A stretch of 64,000 nt of DNA from Hippopus hippopus (GCA_946811185.2 OX328102.1:16121194-16185193), one strand, 5' to 3'. Positions 45,901 to 51,579 are shown, counted from the stretch's first letter. Translations and numbers: made by a program. Notes: a model not told the origin generated them from the letters alone.

Positions 45901-48900
45901 TTCTATACCAAATGACATTTTTTTTTGCCAAAAATTCAAGCTTTGGCAGAGGACAAATTTAATGCTGTCTATTTGATGACATTTGCATTTACAAGGGTAA
46001 AAAGAATTGCCGGAAAAAGAGAAAATGCTGGTTACCAGCATTTTCTCCATTTCCAACGTTTTCAAGAGCTTTTTTCCTCATTCTTTGGTAAAGGGGTTAT
46101 ACTGAATTAATCTTGATAATCTATGAGTACTTATCTATGTAAAAATCCAAATGTTACTATTTCAGAGTTTTTTTTTTTTTTTTTTTTTTGGGGGGGGGGG
46201 GGAATCGTCCATATTGGACAGTTAGACAGTGTAGATCCAAGATCAGACTGCACAGAATGTGCAGTCTGATCTTGATCTACACTGTCTGCAAAAGGTCAGT
46301 GCAATGCTCTTAGCAGCTTAAGGGTTAACAAGTCACTGGGTTTCAGATGAAATGACAAAAATCTCCTTCTTTGTCCTAGACTACTTACCTGAGCTGTATA
46401 GGTAAACTTGACAGAGGGCGTGTCCTGAATGGGAATAATGCTTCGACAGTGGATAGCCTAATTAAAAAAGAAATGCAGGAGAATTTATACATTTATCAGT
46501 ATTTGTGTCTTAAGATTACATTGCCTTGACTAAGAAGGTATCTATCCATTGAATAAAATATGTTTAATGCAAAATAAGCTCTTTCATAGCAAAGAAGGAA
46601 TTCACACTTGAAAAAGTCCAACAGTTCTTGAAGCAAGTAAGTCCGAATACAGGGTGTGTGATAGTTGCGTAACACTTTTGGATATTTATAATATGGCATT
46701 CAATTTCAGATGTAAAGATAAAAATATATATACATGCATATAAAATATGGAAGTTTATTTTGTGTGATAATGTCATTCAATTTCTACAACATTAAACACT
46801 TCATACAGATTTCAAATCAGAAGTATGATTTTACCATTTGCATCATTTAAGTATTTAAAGACACTTTCAATGTTCTTTCCATGGCAATCACTTATAGAAA
46901 CATTCCAATATCAATCTTCTTGATTTCACGCTTAATGTACTTTAACAACAAGTCTGTGCTGTCTGGCAGAGGATTGCATACCTTTCACCGCAAAAAACCC
47001 CAAAGGAAGAAGTTGCACAGGTTGAGGTTGGAACAGTGCACAGGCCATGATATTCCTCAATCTTACACCTCCGAATATCATCTTGGTATTACCCAATCAC
47101 CAAACATATCACATAAATAATCTATCACAGCATCAGATGTGTGTGCCATCCTGCATAAATCATGTGTTTTGCAATGTAGGGTACTTCTTTGCAAGCACTG
47201 GAACAAGCTTGTTTTTCAAACGTCTTCCTTTGGGGTTATTTGGAGTCAAAGGTCTACAATCCCAAGCCAGATAACACAGGCATGTTGTTAAAGAACATTA
47301 AACATGAAATCAAGAAGACTGATCCTGGAATGTTTCTATAAGTGACTGACAATTTTATCGTGCCTGTTTGCTATGGAAAGAGCATATGAGGCCGTCACAT
47401 TAAAAATGTCATTAAATACTGAAAAAAACACCGATGAAAAAAAAGGTACTTCTGATTTGAAATCTGTAGGAAAGTATGTATTGTAATGGAAAATGAAAGA
47501 AATTATCACATAAAAAAACTTTCATATTTTATATGTACATGTTTATACAGCTTTATCTCTTCATCTGAAATTTAAAGCTGTATCATAAAATGTACAAAAA
47601 TGTTATCTTACTTTCTGGACACCCTGTATGACCTTTATTGTCCCTCAACAGCTTTAGGAAACATTATGGAAAAAGGAGCTACTGCTTATAACATAGAGAA
47701 TCTTACATGAGCATTTATGTATAATTATCATCTTACATAAACTTAATGACGAAAATGTACACAACACTCTTTGCAAGCCTCTGGCTTCACTTTCATATTG
47801 ACATAAATGAAACATGTGTTGTTCCAAGACAAGATTATCATCAAACCTTGCAAATAAAAGAAACAAGAAGTATCTAACTCACCTCACACTGACTAAACAA
47901 GTAAGGATGTTTTTTGCCTGCAGTCTGGCTAGGGCTCAGCCACTGTAGGGCTTCAATGTCTGGGCTTGTTTCATACTGCACGGATATAACAAACCTGAAA
48001 AAGGAGAGAAGAACGATGGTAAACATGTTCCCTGACACCTACAGAAAAGATCGGATACTAGTATTCAGTACAAAGACCAAAATATAGCAGGCCATTTTGG
48101 AAACATTATGTGGCTAATACAGACATCAATCATAATGGGTGACTTTTCATGTACTTAACCTTCATTTATGTCAATCAATTTTATACTACAAGAATGGATT
48201 CAAAAAGCTGCAATGGCATTTATTTCAGGAGGTAATGATTTAACCCATAACCAAACAGGGGAAACAATCCCATGATTTCACAAACCTGTGCATTAAGGCT
48301 TTTGAAAAAATTTCAGGAAAAGGAGAAAATGCTGGTAACCAGCTGGTAACCAGAATTTTCTCCTTTTCTCACAATGTTTTCTACCCTAACAAAGACTGAT
48401 TTCAGTTTTTCAGTAACATTTGAGCCATGCTATGACAAAAGGGGGCTCAATACATCTCCGTAATCCATGGTACCAAGCAAGCCATCACATACTTATGGAT
48501 CCATAATATCCACTTTTATTAACAACCAACTTAATCATGAGATAGACTGGTACTTCAGCATACAGAAAATTGACTGATAGTGAAAAGTTTCTGACCTGGG
48601 TTGATACTTTTCGCAGCTACATTAAGCCCCCTTTTCACAGAGCATGGCTCATTTATTTAGTTATCTGCAAATCCTTTCAGTTTACGCAAGTCTTAAATCT
48701 TTCATTGGTTAAGAGTTAACTCTTGAATAAAGATAGAAATACATGTAGAAAACACATGAGATTACCAAGTATTTTTACAGTTAAATTTACCATTCTGTCA
48801 GTAAGGGTATTGCCATTATTACCTAAAAAGGGATAAATACAATTTTAACATTGTCAAATGCCAGGTGGCTCCATAGCTCATTGGTAAAGTTGCCAACAAT

Positions 48901-51242
48901 GGTTTTGAAGGTCATGGAATTCAATCCCAAGTTGGCAATTTTTTTCAGCTTTTTGTTTTGTTTACAAAATAATAAATTTCTTCCTTCCAAAAAGTCTCAG
49001 GCCAAAAACTGGTTTTCATGTCCCTTTAACCCTTTTCCACACAATCTTGAGTTTTAACAACCCTTTGTGAGAAGGATTTTGAAAATATTGTGGAAAGGGA
49101 GAAATGCTAGTGAGCAGAATTTTCTCCTTTTACCACAATGTTTTCCAACAAATTTTACTGTTTGAGCCCCAAAAAGTATATAAGTATATATACTTAACTC
49201 TTTACCAAACAACAAAGTTTTAGACTTGACCAAATTGAAAGCACTTGCAGACAACAAAATAAACATGACTCAAAAATTGAAACTTGACTTTAGAAGAGTA
49301 GAAAACATTGTGGGAAATGGAGAAAATGCTGGTCACCAGCATTTTCTCCTTTTCCAACAATGTTTTCAGAAGGCTTCTTCCTCTGGGTCGTAAAAACCAG
49401 GGATTGTTTGGTAAAGGGTTAACCTTTTATCAAATAATCCTAAAATGTTAAAACCCAGAGAAAGAAGGCTTTTATAAACATTGTGATGGAAATGAGAAAA
49501 CGCTGAATACTAGCATTTTCTGCTTTCACCATGATATTTTCTACCCTTTCAAAGACAAATCCCATTACCTGAAGCTTATGTAATATGTCATCAGCAAAAT
49601 GCTTTCAATCTGAGCAAGTCAAAACTTTTGTTGCTAGGGGAACAGTTCATGAAAAACGTACGGCTATACACAGAAAGGAATTACATCAAGGAAATCCACT
49701 TTCAAGTTTTAGCACACAAAAAAAATCTTACTCTTTGTCTGCAGATTTCGGTAGACTTATATCCAGCTTGGCGCCAAATGGTCCCACATTATCACCAAGG
49801 TTAAAGTCAAGCTCATTCCCAGTCTTTCTGTCTTTAACTGATAATATTTTCATTTGTCTCGTATCCAGCACCTATAGTAAAAATGACTCTTAAGAAAATC
49901 ACATTAGTAATAAGTACATATACACGTAACTTGTCATTGCTTTCGAAAAATTTGATTGAATTGGGAGTTAACCCTTTACCTCACAATCCCCAGTTTTGAT
50001 GATACAGAAGTAAAAGGGTTTTGCAAACATTGTGGGAAAAGGAGAAAATGCTGGTAACCAGCATTTTCTCCTTTTCCCACAATGTTTTCTACCCTTTGCA
50101 AAACAAAATTTGATTTCAATTTTTGAGTCATATCTATTTTGTCCTCTGCAAATGATTTCAATTTAGACCAGTTTATAATTTTGTCATTTAGTAAAGAGCT
50201 ATACAACAGGCAAGCTTGTAAATACTTGTAATCTAAACTTGACCTTAAATGGAAGTCCATGATCTACAAGCCCACAAAGAGGAATTACTGTGAAGATTTC
50301 TATGGGTCAATTCAGTCAAAACTGTCTGCTCCTGCAGCCTCTGTCTTCCAACTGAAATTCTGTCAAAAGTGTCATAAAAAACCCTTTTGAACAAATATCA
50401 GTATCTTATTTCAAGTATTTAGGCCTCTGGCCCATATCCAATTACATAATATAGAATTCTTTGTACAATGAGTAACAAATAAAATTGGAGTTTAATTTAA
50501 TTTTTGTTGTTGTTGTTGTTTATCGTCCAATGTAATTTGAGTTCATGATTAACGTTTAGAATAGATCTAGACCAAAACACAGTCTTATCCAGGTCTATTC
50601 AAACCCTCAATAAACAAATCACCACTCTTCATATCAACCCCTAGAGCACAGAACGAACCAATCAAATCTTTTAACTCTTTACCACAAGACAATATTTTAC
50701 ACAGGTCCAATTTGAAAGCACTTGCAGACGACAAAATGTATTGCACAAATGATGGGATTTGAATCAGATAGTCATGAAAATATTATGGGAAAAGGAGAAA
50801 ATGCTGGTTACCAGCATTTCCTCCTTTTCTCATAACGTTTTCAAAAGGCCTACTTCTCAGGGTCGTTAAAACTCGGGATTGTGTGGTAAAGAGTTAAGAA
50901 ATTAGACCCAAATAAATGCAATTTCAAGCTCAGTTTTCAGTCCAAATGTCTCAGCAAAACGTATAATGTAAATCAAAGATCAGACTGCATGTTTTGTGAT
51001 GTCTGATCTTTGATCCACACTGGCTGCAAAAAAACAAGCAAATACACCTATGAAAGGCACTATAAGGTTAAATAGCTATTTACCAATTTAGAGGCTCCAT
51101 CTTTAACAACTACCACATTCAAATGGACTGTTCCACTAAGAGTCTTCTTATCAAAGTCCACGTCCAAGTCTAAATCAATGGACTTCACAACTACTTCCTC
51201 AGGATTGGAAAATGAGGTGGGATCGTTACCACTTAGTGCCAT
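27796..51242 (-). CDS. LTA4H: Leukotriene A4 hydrolase / M1 aminopeptidase, complete coding region in 16 exons
   Basis: Cytosolic zinc metalloenzyme of the M1 family: an aminopeptidase that in vertebrates also converts LTA4 to LTB4. Exons in order are 51242-51084, 49871-49732, 47994-47883, 46457-46389, 45288-45131, 43471-43399, 41509-41369, 40610-40516, 39323-39209, then 37039-36892 or 36630-36483, then 35655-35558, 33438-33362, 32703-32553, 30735-30653, 28905-28801 and 27913-27796. With one version of exon 10 they sum to 1842 bp, or 613 aa (human 611), with all phases matching. Visible motifs are GGMEN (269-273), HEIAH with zinc ligands H296 and H300 and catalytic E297, E319 in LNEG as third ligand, Y386 (human Tyr383), D378 (human Asp375), and R566/K568 (human Arg563/Lys565). 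Two changes stand out: human Tyr378 is Phe381 and human Gln136 is Glu137. The ATG follows a spliced acceptor by two bases, so a 5' UTR exon lies upstream. Introns are filled with mobile elements. Confidence 0.96.
28323..28492 (-). mobile_element. Family A MITE, right end missing
   Basis: CTTTTACCATAGAGCAAAAT to CCCACAATTAC. Confidence 0.72.
28509..28697 (+). mobile_element. Family A MITE, decayed
   Basis: CATGACCCTGAGAAAAAAGC to GGGCAAGTCTAAAATTTTATC; ends about 100 bp from LTA4H exon 15. Confidence 0.68.
28801..28905 (-). CDS. LTA4H: LTA4H exon 15 (carboxylate-recognition residues)
   Basis: Residues 540-574 plus two bases. It contains TEQGRMKF with R566 and K568, equivalents of human Arg563 and Lys565 that bind the substrate carboxylate. 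Acceptor TTGTTACAG, donor GTTTGT. Confidence 0.94.
28944..29430 (+). mobile_element. Family B element split by a family A copy
   Basis: Left TGAGCCATTCTGTGGAAAAG, right CCCCCTTTTCACAGATGATGG, inside CATAATCATGGATCCATAAA. The family A copy at 28969-29197 sits in the TTAA of the left terminal repeat. Confidence 0.85.
28969..29197 (-). mobile_element. Family A MITE, full length, nested in B
   Basis: 229 bp; flanked by the B sequences GGGGGC and CAAATCTC. Palindrome perfect. Confidence 0.92.
29686..29862 (+). mobile_element. Family A MITE with palindrome deleted
   Basis: 177 bp with both TTAA ends; TTTGAAAATGAATCTTTTCTACC replaces the hairpin. Confidence 0.85.
29862..30055 (-). mobile_element. 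SINE, RUDI-type, fragment
   Basis: TTGATTGAATTGTGTTCTAC, AACACTGTTTCAGTCCTATC and CTAAGGATACTCCAAT match the cores of neighbouring SINEs. It directly follows a family A copy. LTA4H intron 14. Confidence 0.65.
30078..30270 (-). mobile_element. Family B element, truncated
   Basis: CAGGCTGACCTGGGATGAAAC, AAATGGATTAGATGAATCCA and GATGCATTAAACCCCCTTTT. Confidence 0.72.
30395..30560 (+). mobile_element. SINE, plus-strand copy with tRNA-like head
   Basis: B box GAGTTTGATTCTC and a CTTGTAA loop (tRNA-Thr-like anticodon TGT), then AGCACAAGTACTGGTGTAG, the core read in the opposite sense to the other SINEs. The anticodon stem does not pair, so it is not a working tRNA gene. Confidence 0.6.
30653..30735 (-). 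CDS. LTA4H: LTA4H exon 14
   Basis: Residues 513-539 plus two bases, [20 protein letters not shown] then HNTEIRK, matching the human APLPLGHIKRMQEVYNF block. The donor is GTACAC. Confidence 0.93.
30826..31061 (-). mobile_element. SINE, RUDI-type with tRNA-like head
   Basis: Minus-strand head GCGGCTCAGTGGTAAGG with loop TGCATAA and B-box-like AGAGTTCAAGCC. The core has GTCATATCACGGTGACA. LTA4H intron 13. Confidence 0.75.
31062..31265 (+). mobile_element. Family A MITE, left end truncated
   Basis: GATCTAAGGAAGAAGGC to TTTGTTGTTTGGTCATG. Confidence 0.8.
31307..31352. mobile_element. Family D hairpin element, truncated
   Basis: GTATAGATCCAAGATCAGACA, then GTGCAGTCTGG. Confidence 0.65.
31444..31950 (-). 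mobile_element. Family B element split by a family A copy
   Basis: Left CTATGCTCTATGAAAATGGAG; right GCATCAAATGGCCTTTTGCC and GAGCACGGCTC; inside CAGGCTGATCTGGGTTGAT. A sits at 31468-31696 in the TTAA of the left terminal repeat. Confidence 0.82.
31468..31696 (+). mobile_element. Family A MITE, full length, nested in B
   Basis: 229 bp, TTCAACCCTTTACC to GTAAAGAGTTAA, then B sequence TACATCTCC. Confidence 0.9.
32330..32516 (+). mobile_element. Family A MITE, left end truncated
   Basis: GAAGAAGGCTTTTGACAA to CTGATAAAGAGTTAA; ends 37 bp from the LTA4H exon 13 donor. Confidence 0.8.
32553..32703 (-). CDS. LTA4H: LTA4H exon 13
   Basis: Completes Arg462 and encodes 50 residues, [16 protein letters not shown] to [10 protein letters not shown]. 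The donor is the less common GTTTGT, chosen because it gives phase 0 and a gap-free junction with exon 14. Confidence 0.88.
32771..32997 (-). mobile_element. Family A MITE
   Basis: CTTACTTCACAACAAAATTT to GCATAAATGGTTAA, preceded by a 50-bp plus-oriented fragment (32720-32770). Confidence 0.78.
33010..33148 (+). mobile_element. Family A MITE, right part
   Basis: GAGAAAACACTGGTAACC to TCTGCAAATGCTTTCC and TTAA. Confidence 0.7.
33147..33318. mobile_element. Family A chimera with two left arms
   Basis: Left side reads TTAAACCCTATACCACAC and AATGACTCTGATGAAG as in a plus copy. After the palindrome the right side reads TTTTCAAAACCTTTTTCTTC and GGGTTACTAAAAC, the complement of the same arm rather than the usual right arm. 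Confidence 0.7.
33362..33438 (-). CDS. LTA4H: LTA4H exon 12
   Basis: Residues 437-461 plus two bases, [15 protein letters not shown] then [10 protein letters not shown]. It matches the human segment around VDWNAWLYSPGLPPIKP. Confidence 0.93.
33459..33681 (+). mobile_element. Family A MITE
   Basis: CAACTCTATACCAAACAATC to GGTAAACAGTTAA; lies 21 bp upstream of LTA4H exon 12, inside its polypyrimidine-side intron. Confidence 0.8.
33847..34053 (+). mobile_element. Family A MITE
   Basis: TTAACCTTTTGCCAAACAG to GTTTGGTACAGT; left half of the palindrome partly deleted. Confidence 0.78.
34238..34643 (-). mobile_element. Family B element split by a family A copy
   Basis: Left GTCATGTTCTGTGAAAAGC; right ACCCCCTTTTGCCACAGC. 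Family A occupies the TTAA of the right terminal repeat. Confidence 0.8.
34417..34618 (+). mobile_element. Family A MITE, nested in B, left hairpin arm deleted
   Basis: 202 bp; CCTTTTGAATATAACCAGC joins directly to the right hairpin arm. Confidence 0.85.
34750..34838. repeat. Inverted repeat, ~41-bp arms
   Basis: GACATTTGAAAACCAATCGC / GTTTTCGAATGTC outside, GCAGCGACATCTA.TTTACCCC inside, 8-bp loop. In LTA4H intron 11. Confidence 0.85.
35394..35550 (-). mobile_element. Family A MITE, decayed
   Basis: CTCTCTTTACCGAACAAC, AAAGCATTTGCAGACAAC, GTTTGGCAAAGACTCAA. Confidence 0.6.
35558..35655 (-). CDS. LTA4H: LTA4H exon 11
   Basis: Completes Asp404 (G plus AT) and reads [18 protein letters not shown] then [14 protein letters not shown], the start of the C-terminal helical domain. 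Confidence 0.95.
35765..35978 (-). mobile_element. Family A MITE
   Basis: 214 bp, TTAACTCTTTACC to GGTATAGGGTTAA. Variant with GTGCAATTCTTCTTTGATAG. Confidence 0.88.
36483..36630 (-). CDS. LTA4H: LTA4H exon 10, downstream copy (10a)
   Basis: 148 bp with TTTGACAG acceptor and GTAAAA donor. It encodes [16 protein letters not shown] and [15 protein letters not shown]. It is a tandem duplicate of 36892-37039, separated from it by 261 bp that are mostly a family A element (36646-36858). As 148 is not a multiple of 3, including both copies would shift the frame, so they must be used alternatively if both are functional. Confidence 0.92.
36646..36858 (-). mobile_element. Family A MITE between the duplicated LTA4H exons
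   Basis: TTAAATCTTTACCAGATTAC to GCTTGGTAATTA. It fills nearly the whole spacer between exon copies 10b and 10a. Confidence 0.82.
36892..37039 (-). CDS. LTA4H: LTA4H exon 10, upstream copy (10b)
   Basis: 148 bp, phase 0 to phase 1, with intact AG acceptor (TTTGATAG) and GTAATA donor. It encodes residues 355-403 beginning [16 protein letters not shown] and containing [15 protein letters not shown], with the equivalents of human Asp375 and the catalytic Tyr383. It differs from the downstream copy at 16 of 148 bases: four amino-acid changes (K to E, R to K, K to T, A to T, downstream to upstream) and eleven silent codons. The open frame, splice sites and excess of silent change indicate selection on the protein. 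Confidence 0.9.
37687..38214 (+). mobile_element. Family B element split by a family C element
   Basis: CTCATGCTCTGGCAAAACAG to CCCCCTTTTCACAGATCATGG. Family C interrupts it after GTCATCACAT. Confidence 0.85.
37756..38016 (+). mobile_element. Family C element with 5-bp target duplication
   Basis: Terminal inverted repeats CCTGCAACACGTGAAAAGGG / right-end complement CCTGCAACACTCGAAAAGGG, with internal palindromes GCCTGCGCATTCCGCGCAGGC and the like. CACAT is present at 37751-37755 and 38017-38021. Confidence 0.88.
38272..38499 (-). mobile_element. Family A MITE, full length
   Basis: 228 bp; both TTAA ends read TTAT. Same variant as 49194-49422 (GAAACTTGACTTTAGAAGAG). Confidence 0.9.
38757..39024 (-). 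mobile_element. Family B element, uninterrupted
   Basis: AGCCATGCTCTGTGAAAAGG to CCCCGTTTGCCAGAGCATGC with internal palindrome GCCTGCGCAGTCCGCACAGGC; both TTAA sites empty. Confidence 0.87.
39209..39323 (-). CDS. LTA4H: LTA4H exon 9 (third zinc ligand)
   Basis: Completes Trp316 and reads [16 protein letters not shown], with E319 the third zinc ligand. It ends GWEELQEC in phase 0, the phase required by both versions of exon 10. Confidence 0.95.
39375..39510 (-). mobile_element. Family A MITE, left half
   Basis: TTAAACCTTTACCAAACAAC to GGAGAAAATGCTC. Confidence 0.78.
39526..39752 (-). mobile_element. Family A MITE, full length
   Basis: TTAACTCTTTACCAAACGAC to GGGAAAGGAATAA. Confidence 0.88.
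39749..39986 (-). mobile_element. Family A MITE, tandem with the previous copy
   Basis: Same orientation, shares the terminal ATAA/TTAA; right end GGTAAATGGTTAA. Confidence 0.83.
40354..40411. mobile_element. Family D hairpin element
   Basis: GGATCAAGATCAGAGTACAC and GCAGTCTGATCTTTTATCTA. Confidence 0.8.
40516..40610 (-). CDS. LTA4H: LTA4H exon 8 (HExxH zinc motif)
   Basis: Residues 285-315 plus two bases, with [17 protein letters not shown]: zinc ligands H296 and H300 and general base E297. The donor is GTATGT. Confidence 0.96.
40632..40864 (-). mobile_element. Family A MITE with expanded palindrome centre
   Basis: TTAA to TTAA; centre reads CTGGTTACCAGCATAACCAGC, an extra 10 bp. Confidence 0.88.
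40878..41090 (+). mobile_element. Helitron-like element fragment
   Basis: Same family as 2515-3047: AGAAGATTTTTAAAG, ACCATAGCAACCAGAG, then a decayed terminus GCCTTTGACCAGTGCACCTAA. It lies in LTA4H intron 7. Confidence 0.5.
41140..41291 (+). mobile_element. Family A MITE, decayed
   Basis: TATGACCCTTTGGAAAGC to ATTCTGTCTAGTAAAGTGG. Confidence 0.65.
41369..41509 (-). CDS. LTA4H: LTA4H exon 7 (GGMEN motif)
   Basis: Residues 238-284, containing [23 protein letters not shown] is the M1-family substrate-binding motif, and E272 corresponds to human Glu271, which anchors the substrate N-terminus. Confidence 0.96.
41534..41645 (+). mobile_element. Family A MITE, left half
   Basis: AACTCTTTACCAAAC, GCCTGAGTAAAAAGGCC; begins 25 bp upstream of LTA4H exon 7. 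Confidence 0.68.
41743..41971 (-). mobile_element. Family A MITE, full length
   Basis: 229 bp with perfect palindrome and both TTAA. Confidence 0.92.
42037..42268 (+). mobile_element. Family A MITE, full length
   Basis: 232 bp, TTAACCTTTCACC to GGTAAAGAGTTAA. Confidence 0.88.
42340..42402. mobile_element. Family D hairpin element, diverged
   Basis: GATCGAGGTCAGACAGCACA and AGTCTGATCGTGCATCTATA. Confidence 0.75.
42497..42718 (+). mobile_element. Family A MITE, near full length
   Basis: GTACTGCACAATGCCGAC to TCTGGTAAAGAGT. Confidence 0.85.
42770..42922 (-). mobile_element. Family A MITE, right end missing
   Basis: CCAAATTGAAAGCATTTGC to CATTTTCTCCTTCCCCC. Confidence 0.78.
42969..43033. mobile_element. 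Family D hairpin element
   Basis: ATCAAGATCAGACTGCA / TAGTCTGATCTTGGATCTAC. Confidence 0.86.
43137..43345 (-). mobile_element. SINE, RUDI-type
   Basis: TTGATTGATTTAATGGTGTTTT tail/core boundary, AACATTATTTCAGTCATA, then a decayed tRNA-like head (CTACCAGGCCACACAGG). LTA4H intron 6. Confidence 0.7.
43399..43471 (-). CDS. LTA4H: LTA4H exon 6
   Basis: Completes Lys213 and encodes residues 214-237, [15 protein letters not shown] then EACVHEFAE. Donor GTAATC, phase 0. Confidence 0.93.
43535..43702 (-). mobile_element. Family A MITE, right end missing
   Basis: CTTTCACCAAAAGACAAAAT to AAATTTTTAG. Confidence 0.7.
43718..43857 (+). mobile_element. Family A MITE, right part
   Basis: TTTTCTCACAATGTTTTC to TTTGGTAAAGAGTTAA; ends six bases before a family B element. 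Confidence 0.72.
43863..44350 (+). mobile_element. Family B element split by a family A copy
   Basis: Terminal repeats TGAGCCATGCTCTGTGAAAA / right complement the same; inside GACCCAGGTCAGCCAGCG and CGCAGGCTGACCTGGGTC. Family A is inserted at GCATTAAGCCCC near the right end. Confidence 0.93.
44096..44324 (+). mobile_element. Family A MITE, full length, nested in B
   Basis: 229 bp. Perfect 33-bp hairpin arms around one base at 44151-44217. The left flank GATGCA and right flank GCCCCC reconstitute an uninterrupted B end around a single TTAA. Confidence 0.95.
44408..44670 (+). mobile_element. Family B element, uninterrupted
   Basis: TAGAGCCATGCCCTGGCAAG to CCCCCTTTTCACAAGGCATGC with CAGGTCAGCTTGCGCAGAC inside; 58 bp after the previous B. 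Confidence 0.88.
45131..45288 (-). CDS. LTA4H: LTA4H exon 5
   Basis: Residues 161-212 plus two bases, [17 protein letters not shown] to [18 protein letters not shown]. It closes the N-terminal domain. The donor is GTAAGT. Confidence 0.93.
45469..45693 (-). mobile_element. Family A MITE, tandem run unit 1
   Basis: TTGACTCTTTACTAAAC to AGTGGTGAAGCGTAAA. Confidence 0.75.
45692..45899 (+). mobile_element. Family A MITE, tandem run unit 2
   Basis: TAAACCCTTTGTAAACAG to GGTCAAGAATTAA. Confidence 0.72.
45896..46100 (-). mobile_element. Family A MITE, tandem run unit 3
   Basis: TTAATTCTATACCAAATGAC to GGTAAAGGGGTTAT. Confidence 0.75.
46168..46201 (+). repeat. Homopolymer junction T(n)G(n)
   Basis: A run of more than 20 T immediately followed by about 12 G. 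Exact lengths may be assembly-dependent. Confidence 0.9.
46227..46284. mobile_element. Family D hairpin element
   Basis: Arms CAGTGTAGATC.AAGATCAG / complement, loop GAA; one extra base in one arm. Confidence 0.92.
46389..46457 (-). CDS. LTA4H: LTA4H exon 4
   Basis: 23 codons, [18 protein letters not shown] then TYTAQ. Phase 0 at both ends, so skipping would keep the frame but remove an invariant block. Confidence 0.95.
46895..47230 (-). pseudogene. Transposase C-terminus relic, minus arm
   Basis: Minus strand gives fragments resembling [45 protein letters not shown] with stops and shifts, corresponding to the usual QDGA..H and WP..SPDLN..DFFLWG blocks. Confidence 0.75.
47190..47345 (+). 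pseudogene. Transposase C-terminus relic, plus arm
   Basis: Reads [17 protein letters not shown] then [19 protein letters not shown] and a stop. FLWG.LK..VY.N..P is the hallmark after the last catalytic Asp region of mariner/IS630-type transposases. Confidence 0.8.
47883..47994 (-). CDS. LTA4H: LTA4H exon 3
   Basis: Residues 100-137, with [19 protein letters not shown] and ending SQCE. The final Glu137 occupies the position of human Gln136, which helps bind the substrate amino group. Acceptor TTTTTCAG, donor GTGAGT. Confidence 0.94.
48240..48718 (+). mobile_element. Family A MITE split by a family B element
   Basis: TTAACCCATAACC to GGTTAAGAGTTAA, with palindrome centre doubled (GGTAACCAGCTGGTAACCAG). 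Family B lies at 48421-48651 between GTAACATT and TTTATTTAG. Confidence 0.88.
48421..48651 (+). mobile_element. Family B element nested in A
   Basis: TGAGCCATGCTATGACAAAA to CACAGAGCATGGCTCA; both TTAA-equivalent sites unoccupied. Confidence 0.9.
48866..48945 (+). mobile_element. tRNA-like SINE head fragment
   Basis: CCATAGCTCATTGGTAAAG resembles an A box and GGAATTCAATCCC a B box 45 bp later. Stems are incomplete. LTA4H intron 2. Confidence 0.45.
49027..49193 (+). mobile_element. Family A MITE, right end missing
   Basis: TTAACCCTTTTCCACACAATC to TGTTTGAGCCCC. Confidence 0.75.
49194..49422 (-). mobile_element. Family A MITE, full length
   Basis: 229 bp; last TTAA shared with the next copy. 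Confidence 0.92.
49419..49641 (+). mobile_element. Family A MITE, tandem, opposite orientation
   Basis: TTAACCTTTTATCAAATAATC to TTGTTGCTAGGGGAAC; ends about 90 bp from LTA4H exon 2. Confidence 0.78.
49732..49871 (-). CDS. LTA4H: LTA4H exon 2
   Basis: Residues 54-99 plus two bases, [12 protein letters not shown] to [12 protein letters not shown], part of the N-terminal beta domain. The donor GTAAGA follows AAAGA. Confidence 0.93.
49968..50201 (+). mobile_element. Family A MITE, near full length
   Basis: TTAACCCTTTACCTCACAATC to TAGTAAAGAGCTA; perfect palindrome. Confidence 0.88.
50671..50897 (-). mobile_element. Family A MITE, full length
   Basis: 227 bp, TTAACTCTTTACC to GGTAAAGAGTTAA. 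Confidence 0.9.
50963..51025. mobile_element. Family D hairpin element
   Basis: AAATCAAAGATCAGACTGCA and GATGTCTGATCTTTGATCCA; 60 bp from LTA4H exon 1. Confidence 0.82.
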
Positions 51243-51244
51243 CC
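51084..51244 (-). CDS. LTA4H: LTA4H exon 1 (start codon)
   Basis: CTGTTACAG acceptor, GG, then ATG at 51242. Residues 1-53, [11 protein letters not shown] through the first beta strands ([16 protein letters not shown]). The donor is GTAAAT, phase 0. Confidence 0.92.
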
Positions 51245-51320
51245 CTGTAACAGAAATAAACAATTAAAAAATTAAATGATATAAAATGAAAGACTTATCC
51301 TTACTAAAAATTCCCGAATT

Positions 51321-51526
51321 CTAACCCTTTACCAAACAATGCTGAATTTTAACAACCCCGCGGGAGAGTACTTTGAAAATATTGTGGGAAAAGGAGAAAA
51401 TCCTGGTATCCAGCATGTTCTCCATTTCCAACAATGTTTTCTACCCTTTCAAAGAAAAATGCTATCATATCAGCCACTTTCAAACTGTTGTCAGCAATGC
51501 TTTCAATTTTTAACTTTTTTATTTGG
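51321..51526 (+). mobile_element. Family A MITE
   Basis: TCTAACCCTTTACC to ATTTGGTTAA; about 80 bp upstream of LTA4H exon 1. Confidence 0.8.
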
Positions 51527-51579
51527 TTAACCAAAAGAAAACACTTTCTTCAAATTTGACAGTCTTCGCAGACAACAAA

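Larger units (their letters stand above)
46647..47630. mobile_element. Decayed mariner-like element in inverted-dimer form
   Basis: Ends TACAGGGTGTGTGATAG and, complemented, TACAGGGTGTCCAGAAAG, consistent with TA insertion. Homology continues inward on both arms: AATTTCAGATG.A.AGATAAA, GTGTGATAAT, AGATTTCAAATCAGAAGTA, TCACTTATAGAAACATTCC and CTTCTTGATTTCA. Each arm carries transposase C-terminus relics. LTA4H intron 3. Confidence 0.8.
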
